From assembly GCA_905214155.1 (NCBI GenBank), contig CAJMLC010000013.1:1-19425 (forward strand): a stretch of 19,425 bases of DNA, given 5' to 3'. The DNA comes from an uncultured bacterium. GTDB taxonomy: Bacteria; Bacillota; Clostridia; Oscillospirales; Oscillospiraceae. Both the position numbers and the translations under genes were made by a program. Below are positions 6,505 through 17,261 of the stretch, in pieces. Below the pieces are notes generated by a model that was given only the letters and a program-made list of their open reading frames with translations, had not been told where the DNA came from and did no database searches. Positions within the stretch are counted from its first letter, which is position 1; each line of letters opens with the position of its first letter.

Positions 6505-8112
6505 TCAATCAGAGACAGTCTCGGGGGCGGGGATGAGCCAGTCGATATAGCGGGCGGGCTCGGTGACGGAGCCGCGCGTGGTATAGACGGCGTAGTTTTT
6601 GAACATGACGGGCGTCAGGTACCCGCGGTCGCAGAGACGCTGATAGAGGTTATAGGAATTGCCGCTGTTGACGAGCATCCGGTTGCAGAGGCTTTGCATC
6701 GTGCTGTCGGCGAGGCTGCCGTAGCTCAGGCTGCCGCCGGACTGGAAAAACGGGCTGAGGTCGAAATTCGGCGACAGGCGGACCTCGCCATAGTAGAGGT
6801 CGAAATTCCCGGCGCGCAGCAGCGTGAGATATTCCTCATAGTCGACGCTCTTGAGCGTGAGATCGAAGCCGAGGGCGTTGAGGTCCTGGACGATCTTCGT
6901 CGCGGCCTGCACGCGCTGATAGCTCGAGGCACAGACGAGCATCGTGCCGGAGACCGGCACGGCATAGCCGAGCGAGGAGACATAGAGGTCGAGCCGGCCG
7001 TCGTGATCCATGTCCTCGACGGAGGCCGATTCCAGCTGGCGATAGAAATTTTCCATGCTGTAGGAATACTTCAGGGCGAGCTTTGCGTCGTAGAGCTTGG
7101 AGCTCGGCTGGCAGGGGAGCGTCGCCGCGCTGGCGAAGCCGCCCATGAGGTCGGAGACGATGGCGTCGCGGTCGATGGCGTAGGTGATGGCGCTGCGCAG
7201 GCCGTAGTTGGAGAAGACGCGCGAGCCGATGTTGTAGCCGATGTACTGCAGAATGCACGTCCCGTCCTCCCACAGCTCATAGTCGTTGTGGAAGCCGGCG
7301 TAGGCCGCGGAATTCGGGTCGGTGAGCACCATGTTGATATTCTCGTACTCGAAATTGTCGCGGATCTCGGCGGTGGTGGAGACGGAGGTCAGCGTGATCT
7401 CGTCGTAGTCCACAAGCGGCGTACCGCCCTGCCACCAGTCGGTATTGCGGACAAGGCGTTCGGTGGATTCGAACTTGTAAGGCCCGGTCCCGGGCGGGAC
7501 GTCCTGCTCCATGGTGTCCTTCTGGATGATGGGGATGTCGAGCAGGAGGGGCAGCTCGTCGTATGCGACGGTGGTCGTGAGAACGACGGTCTGCGCGTCG
7601 AGCGCTTCGATGGAGGTGACATCGCGCAGGCGGCTGCCGTAGTAGGCGGTGCCGCGGCTGGACTCGAGCGAGTAGACGACATCGTCTGCCGTCATCGGCT
7701 CGCCGGTATGGAAGCGGACGCCGGACTGGAGCGTGATGGTGGTGGCCGTGCCGTCGTCGGAGACGGAATAGTCCTTTGCGAGGATGGGCACGGCGTCCAG
7801 CTCCTGCGTGACGGCGAAGAGCGGCTCGTAGAGGAACGAGAAGATGACGCGGTTGTTGAGGCTCTCGCAGTTGTAGGGGTGCAGGCCGTAGTCCGGCTGA
7901 TAGGCGAGGCCGAAGGACTCGAGCTCCGAGAGGACCTCGGTCACGACGGCGGTCGTCTCCTGCTGGGGGGTGCTTTCGGTTGGGGTGGCGTCGGTCTGGG
8001 CGTCGCCGCTTTTGAATTTGTCGGTGAACCAGCCCATGTCAACCTTGGCACAGCCGGAGAGCGTGACGAGCAATAGGGTCAGCGCCAGAAGGACGCAGAG
8101 GGTGCGGCGCAT
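6505..8112 (-). CDS. ABC transporter substrate-binding lipoprotein, family 5 (peptide/nickel type)
   Basis: A 535-residue extracytoplasmic binding protein of the OppA/DppA family (SBP_bac_5). The N-terminus is a lipoprotein signal: MRR, a hydrophobic stretch, and the lipobox LSGC with Cys21 as the lipidated residue. A Ser/Thr/Gln-rich linker follows (about 35-58). Family features include NNRVIFSFLYEPLF, AKDYSVSDDGTATTITLQSG, VRFHTGEPMTADDVVYSL and LRSAITYAIDRDAIV. The segment DMDHDGRLDLY (about 367-377) looks like a single calcium-binding loop, as seen in some Clostridia homologues. No permease or ATPase gene is adjacent, so its transporter is encoded elsewhere. The ATG at 8112 is chosen over the GTG at 8121, because AAGGAG sits 8 nt before the ATG. 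The pgeF stop is 5 nt upstream. Confidence 0.9.
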   Translation of the reverse strand: MRRTLCVLLALTLLLVTLSGCAKVDMGWFTDKFKSGDAQTDATPTESTPQQETTAVVTEVLSELESFGLAYQPDYGLHPYNCESLNNRVIFSFLYEPLFAVTQELDAVPILAKDYSVSDDGTATTITLQSGVRFHTGEPMTADDVVYSLESSRGTAYYGSRLRDVTSIEALDAQTVVLTTTVAYDELPLLLDIPIIQKDTMEQDVPPGTGPYKFESTERLVRNTDWWQGGTPLVDYDEITLTSVSTTAEIRDNFEYENINMVLTDPNSAAYAGFHNDYELWEDGTCILQYIGYNIGSRVFSNYGLRSAITYAIDRDAIVSDLMGGFASAATLPCQPSSKLYDAKLALKYSYSMENFYRQLESASVEDMDHDGRLDLYVSSLGYAVPVSGTMLVCASSYQRVQAATKIVQDLNALGFDLTLKSVDYEEYLTLLRAGNFDLYYGEVRLSPNFDLSPFFQSGGSLSYGSLADSTMQSLCNRMLVNSGNSYNLYQRLCDRGYLTPVMFKNYAVYTTRGSVTEPARYIDWLIPAPETVSD

Positions 8113-8117
8113 GGCGC

Positions 8118-8912
8118 TCACTCCTTTCTCATGATGATGGCCGCCTGAGAGCCGCGGTGGTTTCCCACAGCGCGGTGCGACCAGAAGCGCTCGGGCTGGC
8201 AGCGGGTGCAGTCCGGGCAGATGTCGATCTCGGAAAGACCGGCCCGTTCCAGCCAGAGGCGGTTGAGCCCCTTGAGGTCGACGTGGGCTTTTTCGCCGTG
8301 CGGCTCGATGCAGTGTTCTGCGTCCGCGCCGAGGGCGTTTCGCATCGCGTCCGGCACTTCAGGGCCGACCTCGAAGCAGCAAAGGCCGATGCAGGGGCCA
8401 ATCGCGGCGCGGATGTCGGAGGGGAGGCTTCCAAATTCGCGGGTCATGGCGGCGACGGCCTTTGCGGCGATGCCCATGGCGGTGCCGCGCCAGCCGGAGT
8501 GCACCGCGCCGAGCGCGCCGGTCACGGGGTCGAAGAGCAGGATCGTGGTGCAGTCCGCGCCAAAGCAGCAAAGGGCTACGCCGGGGTCATCCGTGATGAG
8601 GCCGTCGCAGACGACGGTCTGCTCACGGGAAAGGCCCGTGCCGCAGTCGGCTTTTCCGACGCGGAGGATGAGGTCCGTGTGCTCCTGCCTGGTGAAGACG
8701 GTCTGCTCCGGCGCGAAGCCGACGGCGGCGCCGAGGATGCGGTAGTTTTCACGCACGTTTTCAGGCCGGTCCCCCCGGTGGGTGCCGAGGTTGAGCGAGG
8801 CAAGATGGCCCTCGCTCACGCCGCCGAAGCGGGTGGAAAAGCAGTGGACGGAGCCGGAGAGGCTGTCGGCAGTCAGATATTCCAGGCGGCCCTGGCTGAT
8901 TGTGTGAAACAT
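8118..8912 (-). CDS. pgeF: Peptidoglycan editing factor, YfiH/laccase-domain family
   Basis: A 264-residue protein of the YfiH/YlmD (multicopper polyphenol oxidase, laccase-domain) family. In E. coli the family removes misincorporated amino acids from UDP-MurNAc peptides, and related enzymes act on purine nucleosides. Family motifs are CFSTRFGGVS (24-33), TRQEHTD with H78, GADCTTILL with C121, AVHSGWRGT with H138, IGPCIGLCCFEVG, and GNHRGSQAA at the C-terminus. H78, C121 and H138 match the metal-binding triad known from YlmD. The first ATG (8912) is chosen; a TTG nine bases upstream (8921) overlaps the secA stop and is possible. A GAGG site lies unusually close to the ATG, so translation is probably coupled to secA. 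It lies between secA and the lipoprotein gene with gaps of about 5 nt. Confidence 0.92.
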   Translation of the reverse strand: MFHTISQGRLEYLTADSLSGSVHCFSTRFGGVSEGHLASLNLGTHRGDRPENVRENYRILGAAVGFAPEQTVFTRQEHTDLILRVGKADCGTGLSREQTVVCDGLITDDPGVALCCFGADCTTILLFDPVTGALGAVHSGWRGTAMGIAAKAVAAMTREFGSLPSDIRAAIGPCIGLCCFEVGPEVPDAMRNALGADAEHCIEPHGEKAHVDLKGLNRLWLERAGLSEIDICPDCTRCQPERFWSHRAVGNHRGSQAAIIMRKE

Positions 8913-8917
8913 AATCC

Positions 8918-11695
<2,778 letters not shown>

Positions 11696-11710
11696 AATAA
11701 CGACCTTTCT

Positions 11711-11727
11711 GCGCGGCGGAGCCGCGC
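11711..11727 (-). other. Hairpin in the secA leader
   Basis: GCGCGGC-GGA-GCCGCGC is a perfect 7-bp all-GC stem, 2 nt upstream of the secA Shine-Dalgarno (11704-11708). In the mRNA it would sit beside the ribosome site and could tune initiation. There is no T run, so it is not a terminator. Confidence 0.6.
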
Positions 11728-11756
11728 GGGACGGTAATTTTCAAATCCTTCGTAGC

Positions 11757-11762
11757 ATTATA
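11757..11762 (-). promoter_or_regulatory. Promoter of secA (extended -10)
   Basis: On the minus strand TGGTATAAT gives a consensus -10 TATAAT (11757-11762) with an extended TG. No good -35 is seen; a T-rich tract lies at the expected distance. The leader would be about 55 nt. Confidence 0.7.
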
Positions 11763-11787
11763 CCACAGCAGACCCCATAAAAAAAGA

Positions 11788-11804
11788 AGAAATTGTGAAT
11801 TTCT
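11788..11804. promoter_or_regulatory. Inverted repeat between the divergent secA and HAD promoters
   Basis: AGAAATT-GTG-AATTTCT is a perfect 7-bp inverted repeat. It lies upstream of the HAD operon -35 and close to the secA -35 region, so it could be an operator. No known regulator consensus is matched. Confidence 0.35.
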
Positions 11805-11819
11805 CCCGGCCTGCACGGC

Positions 11820-11848
11820 TTGATTTCAGGGGCCGATACTGATAAAAT
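11820..11848 (+). promoter_or_regulatory. Promoter of the HAD-TauE-racemase operon
   Basis: -35 TTGATT (11820-11825), a 17-bp spacer and -10 TAAAAT (11843-11848) lie about 31 bp before the ATG. Confidence 0.7.
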
Positions 11849-11879
11849 AGCGGCGTATCGAAAATCGGAGGAAACAGGT

Positions 11880-12713
11880 ATGGCAATTCGGCTGCTGTCC
11901 GTGGATGTGGACGGGACGATCACAAATGGAAGAAATCAGGTCACGCAGGCGACGGCGGATGCGCTGCGCCGGGCCGCGGCGGCGGGCGTGATCGTCACGC
12001 TGAACACGGGGCGCAACCTCTGCGAGAGCCAGATGGTGCTGGACCGCGTGCCGGAGATCCGGTATCTGATGGGCTGCACAGGCGCTTTTTTGATGGATGT
12101 GCAGCAGCATGAGCGGCTGAGCAATCACACGCTGGACATCGTGACGGCGCGGCAGGTCAACGCCATTTTCCGGAAGTATGACATGCTGATCGGCATTTTC
12201 TATGACGATCTGGTCTGCAACCAGGCCGATGAGATCGGCCAGTTCACGCGGTTCTATCCCGCGGAGATGAAGAGCGTATTCGACACGCACACGGTCGTCC
12301 CGTCGCTGACGGCGACGCTCGCGGCGCGGGAGGGCAGCGTGGATAAATTCTACGTGGTCTTTGCCGACGCGGCGGCACAGCAGGCGGCGCTCCGCGAGAT
12401 CGAGCCGCTGCCGGTCTTTGTGACGAGCGCGGGCTTCATCGACATAGAGGTCATGGCGCAGGACGCGAACAAGGGCGCAATTTTGCTGGAACTGGCGGAG
12501 CGATTGCACATCCGGACGGACGAGATCCTCGCCATCGGCGACAGCGAAAACGACGTCGCGATGCTGCAGACGGCGGGCATCGGCGTGGCGATGGGCAATG
12601 CAAAGGATCATGTCCGCGAGATCGCGGACGTCGTCGCGCCGGACAACGAGCACGACGGCGTGGCCTGGACGGTGGAGCGCGTGCTGCGGGGGGATTTTGA
12701 TGGGATCGGCTGA
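11880..12713 (+). CDS. HAD superfamily hydrolase, Cof-type phosphatase
   Basis: A 277-residue cytoplasmic phosphatase of the Cof/YbiV (HAD-IIB) group, which dephosphorylates sugar phosphates, FMN and other small phosphorylated metabolites. The four HAD motifs are present: VDVDGT (nucleophile D9, acid D11), TLNTGRN (motif II, T40 or T43), K198 in QDANKGAIL, and AIGDSENDVAML (220-225). A cap domain lies between motifs II and III. GGAGG (11867-11871) precedes the ATG at 11880 and sets the start. The end overlaps the TauE-like gene by 14 bases, indicating coupled translation. The substrate cannot be predicted. Confidence 0.92.
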   Translation: MAIRLLSVDVDGTITNGRNQVTQATADALRRAAAAGVIVTLNTGRNLCESQMVLDRVPEIRYLMGCTGAFLMDVQQHERLSNHTLDIVTARQVNAIFRKYDMLIGIFYDDLVCNQADEIGQFTRFYPAEMKSVFDTHTVVPSLTATLAAREGSVDKFYVVFADAAAQQAALREIEPLPVFVTSAGFIDIEVMAQDANKGAILLELAERLHIRTDEILAIGDSENDVAMLQTAGIGVAMGNAKDHVREIADVVAPDNEHDGVAWTVERVLRGDFDGIG

Positions 12714-13479
12714 TCTGACACTGAAAATGGCGCTGATCGTGGCGGTCGGTGTCTTCTTTGCTTCGTTCATGGACGCCATTGCGGGCGGCGGCGGGATCAT
12801 CTCGGTGCCGACGTATCTGCTTGCGGGGCTGCCGGCGCACTATGCGCTCGGGACGAACAAGCTCTCGGCGGGCCTCGGCTCGCTGGCGTCCACGGGGCGG
12901 TATATCAAAAACGGCTATGTGGACTGGAAGCTCGGGATTCCGGGGATCGTGATGTCGCTCGTCGGCTCGCACTTCGGGACGAAGCTGCAGCTGATGGTGC
13001 CGGAAAAATATCTGCAATACTTACTGCTGCTCGTGCTGCCGGTGGTGGCGTTCGTGGTGCTGCGGCAGCGGCAACTCCCGGAGGAGCGCGGGCAGATCGA
13101 GCCGAAGGCGCAGATGGCGATCGTCTGTGTGTCGACGCTTTTCATCGGGGCCTACGACGGGTTCTACGGGCCGGGCAGCGGGACGTTCTTCCTGCTCGTG
13201 TTCTGCAACCTCGCGAAGATGGACGTCCGGACGGCGAGCGGCAATGTGAAGCTCGTGAACCTCGCGTCCAACATGGGCGCGCTGATCACAAGCCTGATGA
13301 GCGGAAAGGTCTTTATCGTGCTCGGCCTGATCGGCACGGTGACGAGCTTCGCGGGGCATTTCCTCGGCGCGGGGCTTGCCATTAAAAATGGCTCGAAAAT
13401 CGTGAAGCCGACGGTCATCATCGTCCTCATCCTGCTGGCCGTGAAGGTCGTGCAGGGGCTGATCACCGGGTCGAACTGA
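12700..13479 (+). CDS. TauE/SafE family membrane transporter (sulfite/organic anion exporter family)
   Basis: A 259-residue membrane protein of the TauE/SafE (DUF81) family, which exports sulfite, sulfoacetate or other organic anions. The duplicated family signature is visible: FASFMDAIAGGGGIISVPTY near the start with GTNKLSAGLGS, and the second-half equivalent GAYDGFYGPGSGTFFLL with ASGNVKLVNLASNMGAL. About seven to eight hydrophobic helices are present. The ATG at 12700, inside the HAD gene and preceded by a run of G (GGGGGG), is chosen; the longer frame begins in Arg/Ser-rich out-of-frame HAD sequence. The substrate is unknown. It is the middle gene of an operon with a HAD phosphatase and a racemase. 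Confidence 0.9.
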   Translation: MGSADLTLKMALIVAVGVFFASFMDAIAGGGGIISVPTYLLAGLPAHYALGTNKLSAGLGSLASTGRYIKNGYVDWKLGIPGIVMSLVGSHFGTKLQLMVPEKYLQYLLLLVLPVVAFVVLRQRQLPEERGQIEPKAQMAIVCVSTLFIGAYDGFYGPGSGTFFLLVFCNLAKMDVRTASGNVKLVNLASNMGALITSLMSGKVFIVLGLIGTVTSFAGHFLGAGLAIKNGSKIVKPTVIIVLILLAVKVVQGLITGSN

Positions 13480-13526
13480 CTGCTGGCAGCAGCAGAAACG
13501 AAAAATACGGATAAGGAGTATGTGCT

Positions 13527-14234
13527 ATGAGTAAAACGATCGGCATCCTCGGCGGCATGGGGCCGCTGGCCACGGCGGATCTGTTCCGCAAGATCACCTG
13601 CCTGACAAAGGCAAGCTGCGACAACGACCACATCCGCGTCTACATCGACTCCAACGCCCGCATCCCCGACCGCACGGCGGCCATCCTCTCCGGCGGGACG
13701 GATCCCGTGCCGGAGATGACCTCTGCGCTGCGCCATCTGGAGGCCTGCGGCGCGGACTGCATCATCATGCCGTGCAACACGGCGCACTATTTCCTGCCGC
13801 AGCTTCAGGCGAAGACCGAAATACCGTTTCTCAGTATGCTCGCCGCTACGGCGAAGGCCTGCGCGGCGAAGTTCCCCGGCAAGACCGCGGCCATCCTCGG
13901 CACGAAGGGGACGCTCGCGACCGGGCTCTACGACCGCGCGCTGGAGGCCGAGGGCGTTGCGTTCATTCTGCCGGACGAGGCGGAGCGCGACACGCTGATG
14001 CACCTCATTTACGACGTGGTCAAGGCGTCGAAGCCGCTCGCGCCGGAGCAGGGGACGTGGGAGCGTCTGCTGGACGGGCTGCGCGCGCGCGGCGCGGACT
14101 ATTTCATCCTCGGCTGCACGGAGCTGCCCATCGTGGCCGATTCGCTGCCGGTGGAAGGCCCGTTCGTCGACCCGACGGCGGAGCTGGCGAAGGCGGCCAT
14201 CCGTTTCTGCGGCTGCGAAACGCTGGAAGACTGA
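13527..14234 (+). CDS. Aspartate/glutamate racemase family protein
   Basis: A PLP-independent amino-acid racemase of 235 residues, in the aspartate racemase (RacD/YgeA-like) branch. Motifs are TIGILGGMGPLATADLF at the N-terminus, MPCNTAH with catalytic Cys83, and LGCTELP with catalytic Cys197; both cysteines needed for two-base racemization are present. Aspartate is the likely substrate by family, but broad-specificity members exist. AAGGAG (13513-13518) precedes the ATG at 13527. The gene follows the TauE-like gene by 47 bp with no terminator, so it is probably the last gene of that operon. A strong terminator follows. D-aspartate could be used in peptidoglycan cross-bridges, but that is inference. 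Confidence 0.9.
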   Translation: MSKTIGILGGMGPLATADLFRKITCLTKASCDNDHIRVYIDSNARIPDRTAAILSGGTDPVPEMTSALRHLEACGADCIIMPCNTAHYFLPQLQAKTEIPFLSMLAATAKACAAKFPGKTAAILGTKGTLATGLYDRALEAEGVAFILPDEAERDTLMHLIYDVVKASKPLAPEQGTWERLLDGLRARGADYFILGCTELPIVADSLPVEGPFVDPTAELAKAAIRFCGCETLED

Positions 14235-14263
14235 ACAATACTCCGGACAGGACAAAACGACGA

Positions 14264-14293
14264 GCCGGGCGGCGCAGGCCGCCCGGCGTTTTT
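14264..14293 (+). terminator. Intrinsic terminator after the racemase gene
   Basis: A perfect 10-bp stem GCCGGGCGGC/GCCGCCCGGC (14264-14273, 14278-14287, loop GCAG) is followed by GTTTTT. Confidence 0.93.
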
Positions 14294-14421
14294 GCGCTTT
14301 TTCACTTTAAATTTGTGCAGTGTGCTGAATGAAGCTGAAAAAATCAATCGGCAATTTGTTAAAATATCTGAACGAAACTTTGGAAAACCTTAACAAAAAA
14401 TAGGCAAAACTGAAAAACTTC

Positions 14422-14450
14422 TTTACAGAACATTAACGCCTTGGTATAAT
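14422..14450 (+). promoter_or_regulatory. Promoter of the dicarboxylate/amino-acid symporter gene
   Basis: -35 TTTACA (14422-14427), a 17-bp spacer and a perfect -10 TATAAT (14445-14450). The preceding 120 bp are markedly AT-rich, with A tracts that could act as an UP element. The start is near 14457, at the foot of an imperfect hairpin (14459-14480). Confidence 0.85.
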
Positions 14451-14507
14451 GAAACTGCCCGGAGCGTGAGAAACTCCCGGCCAATCTTTTTAGAGGAGAA
14501 GGAGTAT

Positions 14508-15755
14508 ATGAAAGAAAAGAAGAAAATGGGCCTTGGTGTCCGCATCCTGCTCGGCATGGTGCTCGGCATTATCGTCGGCGCGATCCTGTGGGCGATCCTC
14601 GGCGTAGACAAGGCGAATGAGATTGCCACGGCGTACATCAAGCCGTTCGGCGACATCTTCGTCAACCTGCTGAAGTACATCGTTGTGCCTCTGGTCCTGC
14701 TCTCCATCATGGACGGCGTCATCTCCATGGGCGACATCGGCAAGGTCGGCAAGATCGGCTGGAAGACCATTGTCTACTTCCTGGCCACCACGGCCATCGC
14801 CTGCATCATCGGCCTCGTTGTGGCGAATATCTTCAAGGGCTCGTTCCGTGTGCTGGAAATGGCGGAGGACGCGGCGTATGAGGCGAAGAACGCCAACATC
14901 GTCGACACCGTCAAGGGCATTTTCCCGTCGAACTTCATCCAGCCGCTGCTTGATTCTTCGATGCTCCAGATCATCGTGATCGCGCTGTTCTTCGGCTGCG
15001 GCATCCTCGTCGCGGGCGAGAAGGGCAAGCTGGCTGCCAATGTCGTCAGCTCCTTCAACGAAGTCACGCAGAAGGTCATGAGCTTCATTCTTGCTGTCTC
15101 CCCGATCGGCGTGTTCTGCCTGATGACCTGGGTCGTCTCCAACCAGGGCCCGAAGATCCTCGGCGACCTCGGCCTCGTCCTGCTGGCGGCCTACATCGGC
15201 TACATCATCCATGTCGTGCTGGTCTACAGCCTGTCTGTCAAGGTCTTCGCGAAGATGAGCCCGATCAAGTTCTTCAAGGGCGTGCTCCCCGCGGCTGTCT
15301 TCGCTTTCACGTCCACGTCCTCTGTGGCGTCCCTGCCGGTCTCCAAGGAGTGCTGCGATGAGATGGGCGTTGAGAACGACATCTCCTCCTTCGTCCTGCC
15401 GCTCGGCGCGACGATCAACATGGACGGCACCGCCATCTATCAGTGCGTGGCCGCGATCTTCCTGGCCAAGTGCATCGGCGTCGACCTGACCATGGGCCAG
15501 ATGGTGACCATCGTCGTCACCGCGACGCTCGCCTCCATCGGTACCGCCGGTACCTCCGGCGCGGGCATGATCATGCTGGCGATGGTGCTTGATGCCGTCG
15601 GCATCGATCCGACCTACATCGGCCTCATCTACGGCGTCGACCGCCTGTTCGACATGGGCCGTACCAGCCTGAATGTCATTGGCGACGCGTCCTGCGCGAT
15701 CTGCGTCAACTACTGGGAAGGCAACGCCAAGAAGGCTGCCGCCAAGAAGGCGTAA
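14508..15755 (+). CDS. Dicarboxylate/amino acid:cation symporter (DAACS/SDF family)
   Basis: A 415-residue Na+ or H+ coupled secondary transporter of the GltP/DctA/SstT family, for glutamate, aspartate or C4-dicarboxylates. Signatures: PFGDIFVNLLKYIVVPLVL near the start, the serine-rich re-entrant loop FAFTSTSSVASLPVS, the NMDGTA motif in TM7 and GVDRLFDMGRTSLNVIGD in TM8, where the Asp, Arg and Asn ligate substrate. In the Glt transporters an Arg at the GRTSLNV position favours acidic substrates. A GAGGAGAAGGAG stretch precedes the ATG at 14508. The gene uses more C-ending codons than some neighbours, which fits high expression. It has its own promoter and terminator. The neighbouring racemase and aspartate aminotransferase make aspartate or glutamate a reasonable substrate guess. 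Confidence 0.93.
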   Translation: MKEKKKMGLGVRILLGMVLGIIVGAILWAILGVDKANEIATAYIKPFGDIFVNLLKYIVVPLVLLSIMDGVISMGDIGKVGKIGWKTIVYFLATTAIACIIGLVVANIFKGSFRVLEMAEDAAYEAKNANIVDTVKGIFPSNFIQPLLDSSMLQIIVIALFFGCGILVAGEKGKLAANVVSSFNEVTQKVMSFILAVSPIGVFCLMTWVVSNQGPKILGDLGLVLLAAYIGYIIHVVLVYSLSVKVFAKMSPIKFFKGVLPAAVFAFTSTSSVASLPVSKECCDEMGVENDISSFVLPLGATINMDGTAIYQCVAAIFLAKCIGVDLTMGQMVTIVVTATLASIGTAGTSGAGMIMLAMVLDAVGIDPTYIGLIYGVDRLFDMGRTSLNVIGDASCAICVNYWEGNAKKAAAKKA

Positions 15756-15785
15756 GCTGCGGGCGTATCGCACCAGATCCAATTT

Positions 15786-15819
15786 CGGCCCCTCCGCGAT
15801 CTCGCGGAGGGGCCGTTTT
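15786..15819 (+). terminator. Intrinsic terminator of the symporter gene
   Basis: A 14-bp GC-rich inverted repeat (CGGCCCCTCCGCGA 15786-15799 with 15802-15815), followed by TTTT. The innermost pairs must open to make the loop. Confidence 0.9.
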
Positions 15820-15876
15820 CGTCATTTCGCCGTGATAAGCCCTAGCTTTTTTGTCAGGCTGTGAACGCTTTTCCGG

Positions 15877-15905
15877 TTGCGTTTATACCCAGAATACGGT
15901 ATACT
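15877..15905 (+). promoter_or_regulatory. Promoter of the aspartate aminotransferase gene
   Basis: -35 TTGCGT (15877-15882), a 17-bp spacer and -10 TATACT (15900-15905). Confidence 0.8.
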
Positions 15906-15922
15906 AAAAACAGATCCCCAAA

Positions 15923-15936
15923 GACCGGTCCCGGTC
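15923..15936 (+). promoter_or_regulatory. Inverted repeat in the aminotransferase leader
   Basis: GACCGG-TC-CCGGTC is a perfect 6-bp inverted repeat about 12 nt downstream of the predicted transcription start. It could be an operator or a 5' mRNA hairpin; no known consensus is matched. Confidence 0.4.
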
Positions 15937-15964
15937 AGAATGAAAAATAAGAGAGGTATGGAAA

Positions 15965-17242
15965 ATGGCTGTTGCATACAAGGATCGCAGCGCAGCGGAG
16001 CTGCAGGAAGAATACCGCGCGGTAAAGGCCCAGTTTGACGCGCTCAAATCGCGCGAGCTGAAGCTGAATATGTCCCGCGGCAAGCCCAGCCGCGCCCAGC
16101 TCGATATGGTCAGCGATATCATGGACGTTTTCAAGACCCCCGAAGACTATATTTCCGACGGTATCGACGTGCGCAACTACGGCGAGCTGTCCGGCCTGCC
16201 CGCGGCGAAGCGGCTGTTCGCCGAGATCCTCGGCTGCAAGCCCGAGGAGTGCTTCATCGGCGGCAACGCCTCGCTCACGCTGATGTACGACACCATTTCC
16301 AAGGCGTTCACACACGGTCTGCTGCATTCCGGCTCGCCCTGGTGCCGGCTGGACACGGTCAAGTGGCTCTGCCCCGCGCCGGGCTATGACCGCCATTTCA
16401 AGATCACGCAGTCGTTCGGCTGTGAGATGATCACCATCCCGATGACGCCCACCGGCCCGGACATGGATCTCGTTGAGGAGCACGTCAAGGATCCGGCGGT
16501 CAAGGGCATGTGGTGCGTGCCGAAATATTCGAACCCCGACGGCATCGTCTACTCCGAGGAGACGATTCGCCGCATCGCCAATCTGAAGCCCGCCGCGCAG
16601 GATTTTACCCTCATGTGGGACAATGCCTACTGCATCCACGAGTTTGAGGGCGAGTACGTCGAGTTCCCGGACATCCTGTCCCTCTGCCGCGAGGCGGGCA
16701 GCCCCGATATGGTCTATGAGTTTGCCTCCACGTCGAAGGTCACGTTCCCCGGCGCGGGCATCTCCGTGATGGCCACGAGCGAGGCCAACCAGAAGTATCT
16801 GCAGAAGCTGATCGGCATCCAGACCATCTCCTACGACAAGGTCAACCAGCAGCGCCACGTCCTCTATCTCAAGGACAAGGCCCATACGCTGGAGCTGATG
16901 AAGAAGCACGCGGCGCACATGGCCCCGAAGTTCCAGTGCGTGCTGCGCCATCTCGACGGCATTGCCGACCTCGGCATCGCCAGCTGGGAGCGCCCGAAGG
17001 GCGGCTATTTCGTCTCCTGCAACACGGCGCCCGGTCTGGCCAAGCGGACGCTGGCGCTCTGCAGCGAAGCGGGCGTCACGATGACCGGCGCGGGCGCAAC
17101 GTTCCCGTACGGGATCGATCCGCAGGATTCCAACATCCGCATCGCGCCGTCCCTGCCGCCGGTGGAAGAGCTGGAACAGGCGATGGAGATCTTCACGACG
17201 AGCCTGCGTCTCGCCGCGCTGGAGCAGCTGATGGCGCAATAA
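15965..17242 (+). CDS. Aspartate aminotransferase, type Ic (PF12897-like)
   Basis: A PLP-dependent fold-type I aminotransferase of 425 residues that most resembles the type Ic aspartate aminotransferases known from Corynebacterium and other bacteria. They interconvert aspartate and 2-oxoglutarate with oxaloacetate and glutamate. Key features: LNMSRGKPS near the start, NYGELSGLPAAKRLFAEILG (about 71-90), phosphate-binding GGNASLTLMYD, KYSNPDG (N190), D219 in LMWDNAYCIHEF with Y222, the PLP lysine K258 in STSKVTFPGAG, and a C-terminal arginine region SNIRIAPSLP. GAGAGG precedes the ATG at 15965 by 8 nt; a nearer upstream ATG (15958) is out of frame. Its own promoter lies at 15877-15905, with no cotranscribed neighbour. 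Confidence 0.88.
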   Translation: MAVAYKDRSAAELQEEYRAVKAQFDALKSRELKLNMSRGKPSRAQLDMVSDIMDVFKTPEDYISDGIDVRNYGELSGLPAAKRLFAEILGCKPEECFIGGNASLTLMYDTISKAFTHGLLHSGSPWCRLDTVKWLCPAPGYDRHFKITQSFGCEMITIPMTPTGPDMDLVEEHVKDPAVKGMWCVPKYSNPDGIVYSEETIRRIANLKPAAQDFTLMWDNAYCIHEFEGEYVEFPDILSLCREAGSPDMVYEFASTSKVTFPGAGISVMATSEANQKYLQKLIGIQTISYDKVNQQRHVLYLKDKAHTLELMKKHAAHMAPKFQCVLRHLDGIADLGIASWERPKGGYFVSCNTAPGLAKRTLALCSEAGVTMTGAGATFPYGIDPQDSNIRIAPSLPPVEELEQAMEIFTTSLRLAALEQLMAQ

Positions 17243-17261
17243 CCCAAAATATTTCTGCACG

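Noticed and set aside
6493..8076. A long plus-strand open frame (527 codons) opposite the binding-protein gene
   Set aside because: It is antisense to a clear lipoprotein gene. The translation is Val/Gly/Asp/Glu-rich with no recognisable motif, as expected from high-GC codon bias.
13480..13526. CTGCTG/CAGCAG stem between the TauE-like gene and the racemase gene, as a terminator
   Set aside because: There is no T run after it, and the gap is only 47 bp, so cotranscription is more likely.
14459..14491. A possible attenuator hairpin with TTTTT in the symporter leader
   Set aside because: The stem is short and bulged and no leader peptide or ligand motif is present; it is too weak to call.
14490..15782. 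Long minus-strand open frames opposite the symporter and aminotransferase genes (second at 15935-17272)
   Set aside because: The sense-strand proteins carry complete family signatures; the antisense frames are Asp/Arg/His-rich shadows.
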